A DNA stretch of 64,000 nucleotides from Daedaleopsis sinensis (Eukaryota > Basidiomycota > Agaricomycetes > Polyporales > Polyporaceae), in NCBI GenBank assembly GCA_033807695.1, contig CM066302.1:62001-126000 (forward strand), written 5' to 3'. The position numbers were made by a program, and so were the translations under genes. How positions within the stretch are numbered: position 1 is the stretch's first letter; the number at the start of each line of letters is the position of its first letter. The notes below the pieces were generated by a model. That model saw only the letters and a program-made list of their open reading frames with translations. It searched no databases and had not been told where the DNA came from. Shown here in pieces: positions 23,101-35,565 of the stretch.

Positions 23101-25478
23101 CCCATGACCGGCGCGGGAGGCTTCTCGCGAGGAACGCCGAAGGAAGCAGTCATGAGAACGCCCGCATGGATCGAGGGTGCTGACGGATCTGTGATATTTT
23201 TCCCACTCGTTCTCACCGGGCCTTTCAGGCGTATGGGGCTGGATATACTCACGCCCGGGTTGCCGAACGATATCGTCTAAGTACCACTAGCGCAGCGATA
23301 CAGGTCTGGGAGGTAAGGTTTGGATGAGCATGCAAGGATAACACAATAGGGACAGTGTAAAGTCGGATACGTGCGGTCACAAAACGGTGGTCATGAGGGC
23401 CTGTGGGGATTTCAGGTGAGGCGCTCCTGTAAGTCAATTCGGGACCGCCGCCACAACGACGACAGCGAGTTCGAGCCACAGGCCTGTGACGGGATGTCAT
23501 ACAATTACAACCCTGATGGCCAAAGGCTACCCTCGTTGGTCAGAAAAGTCAGCAAAGAGTCAGCACGGGTAAGACGCGACGGACGAGACTGAAAATTTTA
23601 CTACAGCCGTCGACTAAGAACGGTGTGTGGCTTATGCTATTCGATGTCGACTGCCTTCGGGTGGTTGAATCTACCCATCTTCTCCTGCTGCTCTCTTGCC
23701 AAGAGGCTTGAAACGGGTAGAAATTGTAGAAGGTAAGTAAGCATGATCTCGAGTATGTAGTCCGATCGGGTTCTGGGCTTACCTCCGACAAGAATTATAC
23801 ATCTTCAATGCGAGCCGGAGCATAGCCATCCTTTGTTGAGTCATCTCGTGCAGCGCCTGTCGAGAGGTTCAGAGTCTATCAGTACTCGTTTGGGGCCAGA
23901 GTCGAGCAACGCGGGGCCAAGGAATGCAACAGCGCAGCCAGAGATACGTATAGTCCAGCGGTATGTGGGAAAAGACAGCTCCAAATTCTTTGAGCCGTCT
24001 ACATTCAACGCGTGCACGACCTAGAGAAGTCGACGGAGTATCGACTAGCCGTGTACGGTACTATATCGCGCCGTGACCTGACAAGACGTCTATCCCCTTG
24101 CGATAGAGGAGGAACGTCATCCGGCAGTAGAGCTGAGTCATGACCGAGTCACTGGAAGGTTGTCGGCCAAAGACGAGAGATAAAAGGCGTACCAAAAGTT
24201 GTGTTCCCCGTTTACAAGTGTGACGTTGCACGCCGCACGGCGGTCCCCGGCGTTCAGACACGTATCTAAGGGGATCAAACAGCCTGAGCAGCTGAAGAGT
24301 GAGAGTCTAGTAAGAACACAGTCAATTGCAAGATGATTGAGCTCATGATGATGATGGTTCCAGTTCAAAGTAAGCTCATTTTTAACCCGGCGGCGAGTCG
24401 GGCTCGCCACGGATACCTGTGCGAGATACTGATAGCGGATAGCGTACGTAAGCATTTTCCTTATCCGGGACGCGTACATAAGCAGTTGACTTATCCGGAA
24501 GGTGTACAAGCGCTCGACGCACCACCTCGTACTTCTACCGTTAATGCATGCACTTTGAACAGTTCGCGATGGAAGCCTCACCGAGATTGGGGTCTTACAG
24601 CAGGTAAACCATGGTGATTAGCAAGAAAATGATCAATCTCTCTACTTTGTTCTAGCTTGACAAGCTCCTCGGAAGCTGAGATCGACTCGAAATACTCGGA
24701 GTCTACAGATGACACAGTGACTTGATACGTAGATAAGTGCCTACTAAAAGCCTCGCGTAGGTGGCATCATGATCTTACTTGACTTTAGGAAGTACTACCC
24801 TCCAGCCTGGTCTAAGACCTGAATGATGTCCTCGAGAACTTCAAGTTGGGTTGCACTGTACTAATCATATGCAGAACTTATACTAGTCACGGTCATGGTT
24901 GACTGTCTTGACATGCTACGATACGCTCAGCTATGGCAGGCAAACCACACTGTCTGTAATCACTAGTCTGGGGGACTCCACAGAACTCGAGCATACTAAT
25001 AATATTTATACCATGTAGCAGACGAGCCGATCCAGTTATTCGACCACTTACCTCCGCTTACCCACCATGGATAGCCGACGGCCATCATGCCGCTCGCTCA
25101 CAGAGGCAAGAGGGAACGATACAACGGTATCTTAGGTATCCGCGCGCCGAAGGCGCGCGGAAGCTCAAGCAAGACGAGCGACTTGAACATCAAATTTTTG
25201 CGCTCCCCGTTCAAGGTACGGACTCAAAAATATCCTCATAGCTCTAATGGTGACCATATCATGGCCACTGTGAGCACGTATCGATGCAGCATAAGCTCAT
25301 CTCGTCTAGTTACACGTCGTAGCCTCGGATTCTTCCCTCTCCTCCTCTTCTTTCCTTTTTCGTATTTTCTTTTCTTGGATTATTAATTTAAGACGCACAG
25401 GTATCGGTATCAAGCCGCGAGTCGAACAATGTCGAACATAACTGTGTTAGCGCCCTCCAAGCAGGGGCAAACAAAAGG
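23101..25478. other. Gene-poor stretch
   Basis: No supported gene on either strand over 2.4 kb. Composition drifts toward AT between 24600 and 25460, and frames there are short. The region may be 3' flank of the membrane-protein gene and decayed sequence. Confidence 0.4.
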
Positions 25479-25800
25479 CTAATAATATGTATACTGAACG
25501 CCCGATAGAAGGCGCGCGGCCACTAGCAGCCCACTTCGCCGAGTTGTTTGCGCTCGAAGCTCCAGAAACCATCCCCCGACTATGTATCTATCAAGAGGTA
25601 GTAAGTAAACTTGAGGCTGTAGTAGACGGCATAGCTCAGCTATTGAAGTCCTCTCTCCGTCATGATCGCCACGCTCCAGTACAAGACCCGCCGTACTAGC
25701 CGCAGCGTACGGCGGCGGTGGCGACCCGTCGTCTGCATCCTCATGGACCCCCAGCTCCACCGCCGACGTTCCCAGGCATGAGCCCTCCGTCACGCCCAGA
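25479..25800 (-). pseudogene. Detached C-terminal tail of the single-pass membrane protein
   Basis: A minus-strand frame contains HEDADDGSPPPPYAAASTAG, clearly related to HEDANEGLPPPPYAAATAG at the C-terminus of the paralogue ending at 33337. It is separated from the main open frame (26108-27330) by stops, so the gene's cytosolic tail appears frameshifted or split by an unrecognised intron. Confidence 0.5.
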
Positions 25801-26107
25801 ACCTCCCCGCCCGCGCCCGCGCCCGCGGCCTCTCGTCCGACGGCGAGTTCCGGTCCGGAGAGACCGCAGCAGAGGACGTCGAGGAAGACATGTCCTCGGA
25901 TGACTGAGTCGTCGTCCGGAAGTTCGTGCGCCTATCGAAGCTGAGCGTCGAATCGCGAATGGGGACTAGAAGTGGAAACGGCCCCGGGAGATGATGCCGT
26001 GTGGGGCACGTCGGGATTCATATTCAGTACGGACAGCACGCGCGTGGGCGCGACGTCCTGTGGAGGCGACGCGTAGGCGTATGGTGGCCCAATCTCCGGG
26101 CAGCGGG

Positions 26108-27330
26108 CTAAGAGGAGAGGTCGCGCTGGGAGTGGCGCTGGAGTAGTATGATGGGGCGGAGGCCGAGGATGTCGGTCGCGATCGGGGAGGGGGACACAGA
26201 GGGGCCGCCTGCGCGAGTCACCGTGCTGGTCGAGCTGAACGGGCTGGATGGCTCGCGTTCGTTGGGGTATACATACACGACGATGGGCGTCTGCGCGAAC
26301 AGCCCGCACGTACTGTGCAGCAGTCGCCTGAAGCACGCCTGCAAGCGGCGCTCTGGGTCCGCAACGGTGGCTGGCGCGTCGGCGGGAGCTGATTCTGATC
26401 GGGAAGCAGAAGTGGGAGCGGAGGCGGCCTCGTCCCACGACTCTTGCCGTCCGTGTCGTCTACGTGGCAGCCGGTAGACGAGGAAGGCGCAGACGATGAC
26501 CATGAGCGTCGATATCACTGTCACGGTGGAGATGATGGCGGTGTGGAGGGAAGAGCTATTGCCTTTGGATGCGAGTGGGCTGATCTCCTCGGCGGGAACC
26601 AGCGTAGGGGTGCTGCTCGTGGTCGGAGTGTCCTCTGTTGCTGTACCGTTTCCGCTCCCTTCCGAGTCGCGTCTGGGTAGTCGGATGATAAACGTGTCAG
26701 GGGGAAGCAACGGAGAGCACAGACGTACGAGTAGACGATATAGTGTAGAATCATGATTTGAAACACATCGCCGCTGCCGCTACCCGCTGGCGTGAAGTTG
26801 TGGCCGCCGCGCGCGATGCTCGTACTAACATATACCGGATAGTTGGATCTGTAGTTGGGAGCACCGAGCGTAGTACTGTGGAAGGAGCCGTCCTTCTTGC
26901 CGTCGAGGTAGAACGCTAGCTTCGAGGTGCCGTTCGAGGACCAAGGTGTTGACGGTATCATCAAGCAATAATGCGACGCCTGATCGTGCAGCGGGTGATC
27001 ATGAGCAATGTTCAAACGTTCAGTGGAGATGCGAAGTAGGGAGCGATTTGCCGTCATCCAGATTGACGGTCAGGTACTGGTGATCGGACACTTTTGAGCA
27101 ATGACAGCATGTACGCGGAACACGACGGGTATAACGACATCAATCCGTGCCGCCGGAGAGAATAGAAGACAGATAGAGGAGAGATAGCGGGGTAACCGGG
27201 GGCGGGGGTTATAGATGCAACAAGAAAACTCAGCGTTGAATGACAGGCTCGCAAAGGGCGAAGTGCCCTCGGTGATAGCTGCGTGCCACGCCCCGTTGTG
27301 AGTCCGCAAAGGGTTATGTACTGCATGAAG
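26108..27330 (-). CDS. Single-pass membrane protein with beta-rich ectodomain (left copy, damaged or partial)
   Basis: Paralogue of the gene at 31556-33337 in opposite orientation. Exons that can be supported: about 27330-27235 (NGAWHAAITEG, SPFASLSFN), 26979-26729 (HYCLMIPS...LAFYLDGKKDGSF...PVYVSTSIARGGHNF) and 26672-26108 (RDSEGSGNGT, then the transmembrane segment IISTVTVISTLMVIVCAFLV and the basic stop-transfer RLPRRR). The intron 26980-27234 is 255 nt and would need a GC donor. No signal peptide or first beta-strands are found upstream, and the tail motif lies further on out of frame. This copy may therefore be a pseudogene. Such proteins are common in Agaricomycetes; I know of no assigned function. 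Confidence 0.5.
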
Positions 27331-27799
27331 GACAGGTCTCCTTCGTCCGACGTCGTGTTGCTCGAGGCGCTATGCAGGTGTTCGAGCCCCCGGGCCTCTC
27401 CCTACGGTGCATGCCATGCCATCTAACTATCACGCCAACGCGATCGTAGTCGGTTACAGCCGCACGCATCCTGATGTGAATAGACGTGGGCGTGGGGACA
27501 TGGTGTAGGTAGCCTGAAGTTGAGAGTTAGAGCCGGGGTCGAGTATATTCGCAACTGGATGGGTATTGGAGAGATTCGCGGAGGACGAGAGAATAAGCTC
27601 GGCGCTAGAGCTATCAATAGACGCGATAGACGCCGTAAGTAGAGTTGTGTTGCTGCGCCGTCACCGCCGGGGCGCATCCGGGCGCTGGGAACGAGAGCTC
27701 GTCGGACGCCTCGTCCACTCCCTCCTTTCCTTCCTCCTTCCACCACGCATTCTTGAAAGCATCCCCAGCCTCGCCGCGAGGCCATCGTTGTCGCTCAAG
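27331..27799. other. Divergent spacer between membrane protein and GT15 gene
   Basis: Should hold the missing 5' exon of the membrane-protein gene and the GT15 promoter. I could not identify a signal-peptide exon on the minus strand. Confidence 0.3.
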
Positions 27800-29618
27800 A
27801 TGATGACGCCTATGCGTTATGTGGTACTGGTGCTGGCCATCATTGTAAGTCCTCCACTGCACAGCATATATGCACCCTCGCTCCCCCATGTTCACAAGGC
27901 CACGTAGATCAGCCTGCACTTCATCCTCTCCTTCTCTCATGAAGAGTACGGGCGCGCAACTTCCATCTCCCACATCTCCGAGCAGCTCGTCGGCTCCAAG
28001 CCTCACCAGGACGGCATCCCGGACGATCGCTACGTGACTCCCGCCAAGGTCCCGATTCAGGCACGCAGAGCTAATGCCACCTTCGCCATCCTGGCCCGTA
28101 ATGGTGACCTGAACGGTATCATCGTGAGCATGAAGCAAATAGGCAAGTTCATATCGTCTGTCGATTTCGAACCACTCCCAACCATCCCGGTAGAGGACCG
28201 CTTCAACAAGGAGTTCCAGTACCCATACGTCTTCCTCAACGAAGAGCCCTTCTCGAAAAAATTCAAGGAGTATGTGTCCCGTACCACCGCATCTAGTCTG
28301 ATACTCATCGCCCAAACCGCAGGCGAATCCAAGCACTCACTGACGCGAAGGTAGAGTTCGGCTTGATTCCCAAGGAACACTGGTATCAGCCAGCTTGGAT
28401 CGACGAGGAACGTGCAACCGCTGCTCGTCAGGATATGGTCGACCATCAGGTTATCTACGGAGGTGCGCTTACCGTATCTCAGCGTACGCATCCGGCTGAC
28501 AACGAGCCCAGGGAGCGTGCCCTACCGCAACATGTGTAGATTCAACTCTGGCGTGAGCGCCGCATTCATCTAGTAGACGATCGACAGACTGAACAATCCC
28601 TGCAGTTCTTCTACCGTCATTCCCTGCTTGACAAGTACAAGTACTACTGGCGCGTCGAGTAAGCACGCACCATCTCCCGACTGGACTGCCACGCTGACAA
28701 TCCCCCAGGCCTGACGTCACGTTCTTCTGCGACCTGCACTACGATGTATGTATCACGAACGTGTGCACCTCGCAAGCGTGTATTGACTGTCCCTCAGCCC
28801 TTCCTGTTCATGCAAGACGAGAAGAAGGTGTACGGTTTCACCATCTCGCTTCCCGAGTATCCTGCGACCATTCCAACGCTCTGGACCGCGGTCAAAGGTC
28901 CGTCCATCCCCCACGTGCATAGCTTCCGCAGCAATCAACGCCCCGTTCCCTTTCAGAGTTCATCGCCAGCAACCCTACCCTGGTTGAAAAAGACAACGCG
29001 ATGCGCTTCATCTCGGACGACGGAGGCGAGACGTACAACAACTGCCACTGTAGGTGTCCCCTACCCTTCACACCGCACGTCGTCTGAGTCACGACATGTC
29101 CAGTCTGGAGCAACTTCGAGATCGGAGACCTCGACTTCTGGCGAGGCGAAGCCTACGGCAAGTTCTTCGACTTCCTCGACGAGAAAGGCGGATTCTACTA
29201 CGAGGTACGCACGCCCCACGCCCCACCCTTCCGGTTGCCACGCGCATCTGTCTGACGACGGGATCGCAGCGGTGGGGCGACGCGCCCGTACACAGCATCG
29301 GGGCTGCGCTGTTCGCCAAGAAGGAGCAGATCCACTTCTTCAACGACATCGGTGCGGCGCGCGTCCTGCCCCATTTTGCGAGTCGCTCACATCATCGTCC
29401 ATCCATCCATCCCACAGGCTACCGGCACAACCCCTTCCAGCACTGCCCGCAAGGCGAGCTGCACAAGAAGGGCAAATGCTGGTGCAACCCGAAGGAGAAC
29501 TTCGGTACGTACTACGTGCACGCGTCTGCTGCTGGGACTTCTGTTGACGCCTGCGTGCGCTGCAGATTACGAGTGGTACAGCTGCCTGAAGAAGTACGAC
29601 GCCGTGTATACCACGTGA
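27800..29618 (+). CDS. Glycosyltransferase family 15 alpha-1,2-mannosyltransferase (KRE2/MNT1/KTR type)
   Basis: Thirteen exons: 27800-27844, 27908-28142, 28194-28269, 28323-28462, 28512-28552, 28606-28658, 28709-28745, 28798-28897, 28957-29049, 29104-29204, 29270-29351, 29418-29504, 29566-29618; 380 residues, intact. Golgi type II membrane protein: the N-terminal anchor [18 protein letters not shown] spans the first join, and a lumenal catalytic domain follows. Family marks: [67 protein letters not shown], the signature [18 protein letters not shown], and HNPFQHCP near the end. It transfers mannose from GDP-mannose to N- or O-linked glycans of wall and secreted proteins. Intron 2 has a GC donor (28143, GCAAGT). 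It sits at the centre of the mirrored locus, flanked by the two membrane-protein copies. Confidence 0.92.
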
Positions 29619-31555
29619 GGACCTACCTACATTAGATCTGGGACGATGTTGTATTCCCGCCTGTCCTGCTATTTATCGGATTTTCTCGCTAGTCGTGCTT
29701 TCGTTGTGATGGGTCGGCTCCCCGAGTCGTCGGCGGTGATGTTCGTCAGCGTTCCTGCTGCCAGTGTTGGAGCTGGGCGAGAGAAAGAACGACGGTGAGA
29801 GCATGAGTGGGATCCAAGGAGCGCATGGGGGTTCAGGTAAAGGAGCGTAGAGAGTTGGATGGGTGCCAGCGTGTGTGAGCGAAATACGGAAGGCAGGGCG
29901 ACGGCGACGGCGGAGCAGACATACTCGGGGCGTGCACAGAGCAGAGATAGAAAGGTATCGGCCAGTTTAAATGGAACGTTGATGATCAGGCAGGGTAAGA
30001 CAAGGGAGTCGAGAAGGCCAGAGGAGGAGCGGCCGAGGCGCACCACCTGGTCATGGCAGTAAGACGTGAACACTGTCGCAAGAAGAGGACTTGAGTGATC
30101 AGCACAACCCATCCATACCCGAGTGTTTCCATGCGAAAGGAGCGCGGAAAAAGCCAATAGCATGAGACTCACCATTTGGGACTTACAGCTTACACCGGTA
30201 CCGTCACCGTCACGGTAACTAGAATTCAAAAAGTTATCAGCTCTTACCGGTACCTTCGAGGTTTCATGCCACGGACTGAACCTGGTCGAGTTCATCCTGG
30301 AGGTAGATCCTTCCCCTCCTCAAGTCCGCAGAACTTGGTCCCGAGGACGAGTCCGATGAAGAGGACTCATGAGACGACGTCGACGATGGTGGATCATCAT
30401 CATGGTCGAAGAAAAAGTGGTCGAAGAAAACCGAGCAGGCCCAGTAGCGCGCAACTTGACCGGCCCGCCACCCCCGGACGCACGAGGCTGAGCGCTTCGG
30501 ATGAGTTGAACTTGGCGGGCGCCGGGATGGCCGCGTCCGCCTCGGACTCGGAACTGTCCTCCATTCCTTCAAGTTCCTCCTCCTCCTCCGAGTCCGAGAG
30601 CTCGCTCCTCTATGCACATTAACCATCGTTGACTTTCAAAGCTTCACGGTAGATTCTCGCTTACTAGTACTTTCTCCACATGGTCACCGACAAGTGGTAC
30701 ACGCCCGTCAAACACCGTCCGTCTAGTAGGAAGACTCTCGACTGCTACAGCCCAAAGATAGCACACGACACCTGCGCGCCTCGACGATTTGCGCTCATGA
30801 TGCAGCTCGAGCATACTATCCTCGCACTCCTCAACGGCACCCGCCGAGGGCGATGCGTACCTTCAAATATTGCTTATGAGCATAGGTGGACGCGGGAGGG
30901 GCTCGGTGAACGAGTGCCGTACAAAACGAGAGGGGTTTCGCAGGTCGAGATCGCCGCCGTGAAATCCTCTGCTTCGATAGAAGAGCACATGCTACAAGGA
31001 AGGTCGACCATTGGACGTGTGAGGTTCATGATTAAGTATAGACACCGTTTCGTATGTTATAGAATACGCCATCACTGACAAGCACCATCATTTGCCTGAC
31101 AGGAGTACATCGCCCTCCATGGGCGCGTTCTCAAGCCGGCCCCCGCCTCGGCATCTGCCATCTTCCCCTGCTCTCCGATCCCTGTTTGCACCATTCTTTT
31201 GTCGACGTACAGTCTGTCTCAGTTCTTCAGCCAGCCTTGCGGCTCACCTCGGTCCCGGACCGATCCTATGCACCAAGGCTTCGAATTCACCGCCGCATCC
31301 ATTGACACCTCGCTACTGCCGCTTTGTTCGCCTGCTGTCTTCTCTCATCAACTTCTGCTGATCGAAGCCAACTCCATGTACGTGCCTCTCTCATGACCTC
31401 AACCATATTTACCTCCTACCTCGGATGATCCTCGTCGGCCTCTACGGACCCTCCTCTTGGCTCCTCACCGCTACACCCGGCTACGGTGTGACCGTGCATG
31501 CACCGTGCGGCGTGCGCCTTTGCTTTTGATCCTCGTCTCTGCACCTCTCGTCACA
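29619..31555. other. Intergenic with unrecognised open frames
   Basis: Two minus-strand frames deserve mention. 29669-30295 (208 codons, some hydrophobic stretches) and 30264-30626 (serine/aspartate-rich, with FFDHFFFDHDDD) overlap in different frames and could be exons of one gene. The opposite strand of the second gives an equally open serine-rich frame (30267-30622). I see no domain, signal peptide or convincing splice join, so neither is called. 31100-31550 is pyrimidine-rich on the plus strand and is probably the leader of the next gene. Confidence 0.35.
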
Positions 31556-33337
31556 ATGGCGCGCACCAACATCACCGTCGACGACACGCTCGGAAACCCA
31601 GATCAGAACCTGCAAATCGTGTACCAGCCCCCGGGCTCGTGGTCTCCAGGACAGGCCTGCACGGACTGCGAGGCGCGCGTCGACACCTCCAAGGTCCTCG
31701 ACGGCACCTGGCACGACGTGACTTACCTCGCAGACAACCCGCCTAGCATCCCGCTATCTGCAAACCTGACTTTCAACGGTGCGTCCATGTCCCGCTCGTC
31801 CGCTGATCTTTTCCCTCACGCTCTGGCAGGCGTCGCCATCTACGTCTACTGCATCGTGACGCGCGCATCGACCAACCCGTTCGGCAACTCGGACATGACC
31901 TTCTACCTGGATGGTGAGCCCGTAGGGGTATTTCAGCGGACGCCGAACGGGAACTCTTCGTACGAGTACAGTGTCCCCGTCTATGTCAACCAATCCATCC
32001 CCGCGGGCGACCACACCTTTGCACTGGTCAACGGTCGCAAGGGGGGCCTGACAGCATTGGCTCTCCTCGATTACATTGTCGTCTCGTGAGTCGCGCATTT
32101 CATCCCGCTCTCCACATGCCGACGAGGTGCTACATGTAGCCGCGACGACAACTCATCAACCACGCCGACACATGCCCCAACATCAGCGGCTGCGCAAAGC
32201 AGTGCTCCTTCGACGCAGTCGCAGACAGCAGGCGACACAGCTACTACCCCGGCCCCATCGATCGACAACAGCGGGACCGACACCCACCGCACAGCCATTG
32301 TCGCAGCATCGACCGTCGCGGGTGTGCTGGTCGTCATCATCGTCACAGCGATCGGATTCTGGTGCCTACGCAGACGACGCGCGCACAACGCTGCACCCCC
32401 AGTAACGGAGTCCAAGTGGTCCCCCGGGCTCTCACAGCCGCCGCACACTCCTTCCAGCGCCTCCCGCTTCCCCCTCCTCTCGCGCTTCCACGGAAGCCAG
32501 CAAGAAGGCGTCCCAACGCCGTATATCCTGCCTCTCCCAGTCCCTCCTCCTGCCGAGTCTTCCTCCTCGCCGTCGTCGAAGCGGAAGGTCGCACCCTCGC
32601 CGATACGCCCTCCGTCGTACGTTACGGAGGCAAATCCACACCCACACGCCGCTGCATCGTCTTCCTCGCTCGCGTTGGGCGACCGTGTCCTGCATATCAG
32701 ACCAGACCACGCGAGCACGCGAGGGATCCCGCCGTTCACCCCCAGGGCCCCGCCCACCCCGTCCAGCCCGAGCTCGCTCGCGGGTATCCCGCCCGGATCC
32801 GCCGTGAACCGCTCATTCCCGATCTCGCTGCCCACCTCCGCCGCGGGGGCGCTACCGGGGTCACCCACATCCTCGGCCGCCTTCAGTTCCACGGCGAGTG
32901 GTCCGGCGTTCCCCGTCTCGCCCGTGTCTGTGTCTGTGTCGCCCGTGTCTCTCGTGCCGAGTGGGATTATGAGTTCGGGCGGGCCGATGTCGGACTTGGA
33001 CCGCGCGTGTGCGCTCGCGCTGCCCTCTACGCACGACTCTGTCCAGTCCCAGTCCCAGTCCCAGTCCCAGTCCCAGTCGCCGTGGTCTTCTCCGACGACG
33101 ACGGTCCCGAGTCCTGTCAAGGAGACGGAGGGAGCTCGCGCTGAGGCACCGCGGCATCGTGGTGACGCCAACGTGGCACGAGGAGAGGGACGACGGGGAC
33201 GGCCGGTGGACGCGACTCCAAGAGCATCGAGGATGACGGTGGCCGCGCACGAAGACGCGAACGAGGGCTTGCCGCCTCCGCCGTACGCTGCTGCCACGGC
33301 TGGGGTGAGAATCGGAAGCTCAGATTCTGTGGCGTAG
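31556..33337 (+). CDS. Single-pass membrane protein with beta-rich ectodomain and PPPPY tail (right copy)
   Basis: Exons 31556-31778, 31830-32085, 32140-33337; 558 residues from the ATG at 31556. The ectodomain (about 1-160) has NITVDDTLG, CTDCEARVD, DGTWHDVTYL, MTFYLDGEPVGVF, VPVYVNQSIPAGDHTF and ALLDYIVVS, typical of this Agaricomycete family. A Ser/Thr-rich stalk follows, then one transmembrane helix (AGVLVVIIVTAIGFW) with RRRR on the cytosolic side. The rest is a 330-residue disordered proline/serine tail with a (SQ)n run and a terminal PPPPYAAATAG. A hydrophobic stretch (LLLILVSAP) lies just upstream in frame but without an ATG, so the true start, with a signal peptide, may be in an unrecognised upstream exon. 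Function unknown. The tail could bind WW- or SH3-type partners, but that is inference. Confidence 0.72.
33044..33078 (+). repeat. Hexanucleotide CAGTCC repeat coding for Ser-Gln
   Basis: Five to six units of CAGTCC inside the membrane-protein tail, encoding alternating Q and S. Length polymorphism between strains is likely. Confidence 0.9.
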
Positions 33338-34761
33338 TAGCTGCAGGGCTGCCGCTGTCGCGAACAATGCGATCGCGTACATGAGCGAGTATACCCACCA
33401 GTTGATGCCCACACAGAAATTTGGTAGTGAGTCGGACAATTCTCTGTTGGATTGGAGCGCATCCCGAGTGCATCTACTCGTTGTGTATGATACTTACTCT
33501 TTCATGATGCTCTGTTAGTTTCAAAATTACTCGGCATCAGGCTCATCCCTATGCCATCGCTGAGGCTGAAGTACTTCACTACGGTAGTCTCGAGTCCTGC
33601 TACATACAGTAGTCGGCCTCACTTGTACTGTACTAACCAACCACCTCCTACGTCATCGAGCGTCTAGTAGTAGTGATTAGGCAGTACCGTTCCGAGAGTC
33701 TGCGACTACAAGTCGTACAATCATCACGACAAGGTTGGTTCCGCTTTTATAGCTTTCTCTACGCAGAGTATTACTTCAAAGAAGTCATCATATCCGGAAA
33801 CTCTAGGCTGGCCTCACAGTCGGCACGCCGCGCCGTTCATGTCTGGTCTTCAAGTTTGTGACTGCTTGCGAAGCTGCGTTCAACTCGGACATCGAGGACG
33901 ATTGGACCGCACCCTTTCGCCTGCTCGACGTGGCGGGGTACACGCACCGGCAGACAGAAGTACCCCTGACGCGGATCCAGTCTTCGAACCCAGCCGTACA
34001 CACTGTCTGTCTCGACGTCATCATAATGAAGAAGGATGTGCACGGACTCGCACGCAGATGACGCATCGCCCGCTCGACATCGGAGGCTCTCTTGCTATAG
34101 TACGTCGTCAGCTTCGCCGAGTCGCCCTGAGCACACGTTTCCTGACGCGAGTTTATTAACTTTTAATCAGGTTGGACTCGCTATTGCACCCCTTCGCATA
34201 CTGTTTCAATGGAGGGCCGAGCCGACCACCGGCAAGGTACTAACCCCGGGGCTCGAGGGCGAGTGCTTTCGAAAGCGAGGGTACAATAGCCTTTCACGCT
34301 CAAGCGAAACTCTCCCAAGCTACTCAGAAGTCGCACAACATCGTCATCATCCGACTCACATGTTCAAGGAGCATGCATATCCTATTCAACAATACAAGGC
34401 CCATCAAATGGTCAAGCCGCGGACCTCTCAGTGGTTCAACTTGAAATCAGAAGTACGGCCTCAAGAAAGCGGAAAGATGGGACCCAGTTTTCATATTAGA
34501 TTGTGCGAGTACGACGACCATCTCACGTCGGGCAATGATGGCATGTACCAGTGCAGGACGCATGATATCATCGCTGTCCGCTTCAAATCCCAGGCCGAAG
34601 TCATCCATCGCAGTACCCAATGGGCATTTTGGGTTTCTCACTGTCACTCGTTTGTACTCTTCTGGTAGCCTCCAGACGCCTCGGGTTGGCATATATCTGT
34701 TATCATCTCGAGCGAGGACGATCCGTTGACCATTTCATCTCCAAGCAGCCCTACGATCGCC
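33338..34761. other. Intergenic with one coding-like fragment
   Basis: A plus-strand frame at about 33850-34061 (DWTAPFRLLDVAGYTHRQTE, ending HGLARR) has protein-like composition, but no start, splice partner or family I recognise. The rest holds nothing I can support. The SSP5 promoter must lie in the last few hundred bases; no clear TATA was seen. Confidence 0.3.
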
Positions 34762-35565
34762 ATGGTCTACTCATCATCTCTCGTTCTGCTCTCCATCGCA
34801 GTAAGCATCTTCCCTTTCCCGCACGCGTCTACACAGTCATGAATGATTGACATCCACAGATTCGCACAGTTTCCGCCGCTTCCATAAACACCGACGTCGT
34901 CGCCGTCGATAGTTCCCTTCCAGCACTGTGCAGCGAGATCGTTCGCACTCCCTCGTCCGGGCTGCGCGAGCATACCTGCCTCATCCCCGCAGCGGATGGA
35001 TTCGAGTCCCAAGACACGACCGCTATCGCTAACGGGCCCAGCCCGGCCTTCTCGGGGACAATGACATGCTCCTCATCTTTCACGCCGCCCAACGCGGCCG
35101 ACGCCACACATCGCTGTAGCACTCTCCCGTCGAGCGTCACTATCAACGCGACGCAGCCCGGGTACTGCTGGTGCTACGGCTACACCTATGTAAGTCCCAT
35201 CCCGGCGAGAGCGGCGTGTACAGCTCTGCTAGACGACCATCATAACTCGTACCCCAACAGAACACCGCGTACTACAACATGTGCAACTGCAACCTCTGCG
35301 GGTAAGCTTTCCCCCTCTCCCCTCCTCTGCGGGCAGATGATATCGATATAGATGGATATTGCGCTAACGCTGTGTTTTCCGATACAGTTCCGTCACGTTC
35401 ACGTCCATCGGCGCGGACTGCCAGGCCTTCGTCGACGGGTGCGTCGCGAGCGGCACGGGCGGGTACCGTATCGCCGAGAATCCGAACATGTACACGACCA
35501 TGTTTGAGTGCGACACCAGCCATCCCACGGTGCCGATGCATACGGCTTGCTGCACGAAGGTCTAG
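34762..35565 (+). CDS. SSP5: divergent 14-cysteine secreted protein
   Basis: Exons 34762-34800, 34860-35189, 35261-35301, 35388-35565; 195 residues, same four-exon plan and phases as the family. Signal peptide MVYSSSLVLLSIA. It lacks the RKAECGG segment after the signal peptide but keeps 14 cysteines by having others: LPALCSE, EHTCLIP (YTCFMP equivalent), GTMTC, HRC, GYCWCYGYTY, exon 3 MCNCNLCG, DCQAFVDGC, FEC and a terminal ACCTKV. The changed spacing makes it the most distant member found here. Function unknown. Confidence 0.72.

Noticed and set aside
30264..30626. Serine/aspartate-rich frames on both strands
   Set aside because: Open in sense and antisense because of GC-rich repeats. No splice join, start context or family could be supported.
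32071..33462. 463-codon open frame on the minus strand
   Set aside because: It is the antisense shadow of the low-complexity tail of the membrane protein at 31556-33337. Its glycine/tryptophan-aspartate repeats are just the complement of the CAGTCC and proline codon runs.
34036..34668. 210-codon plus-strand frame
   Set aside because: No recognisable content, atypical codon composition, and no splice signals tying it to neighbours.
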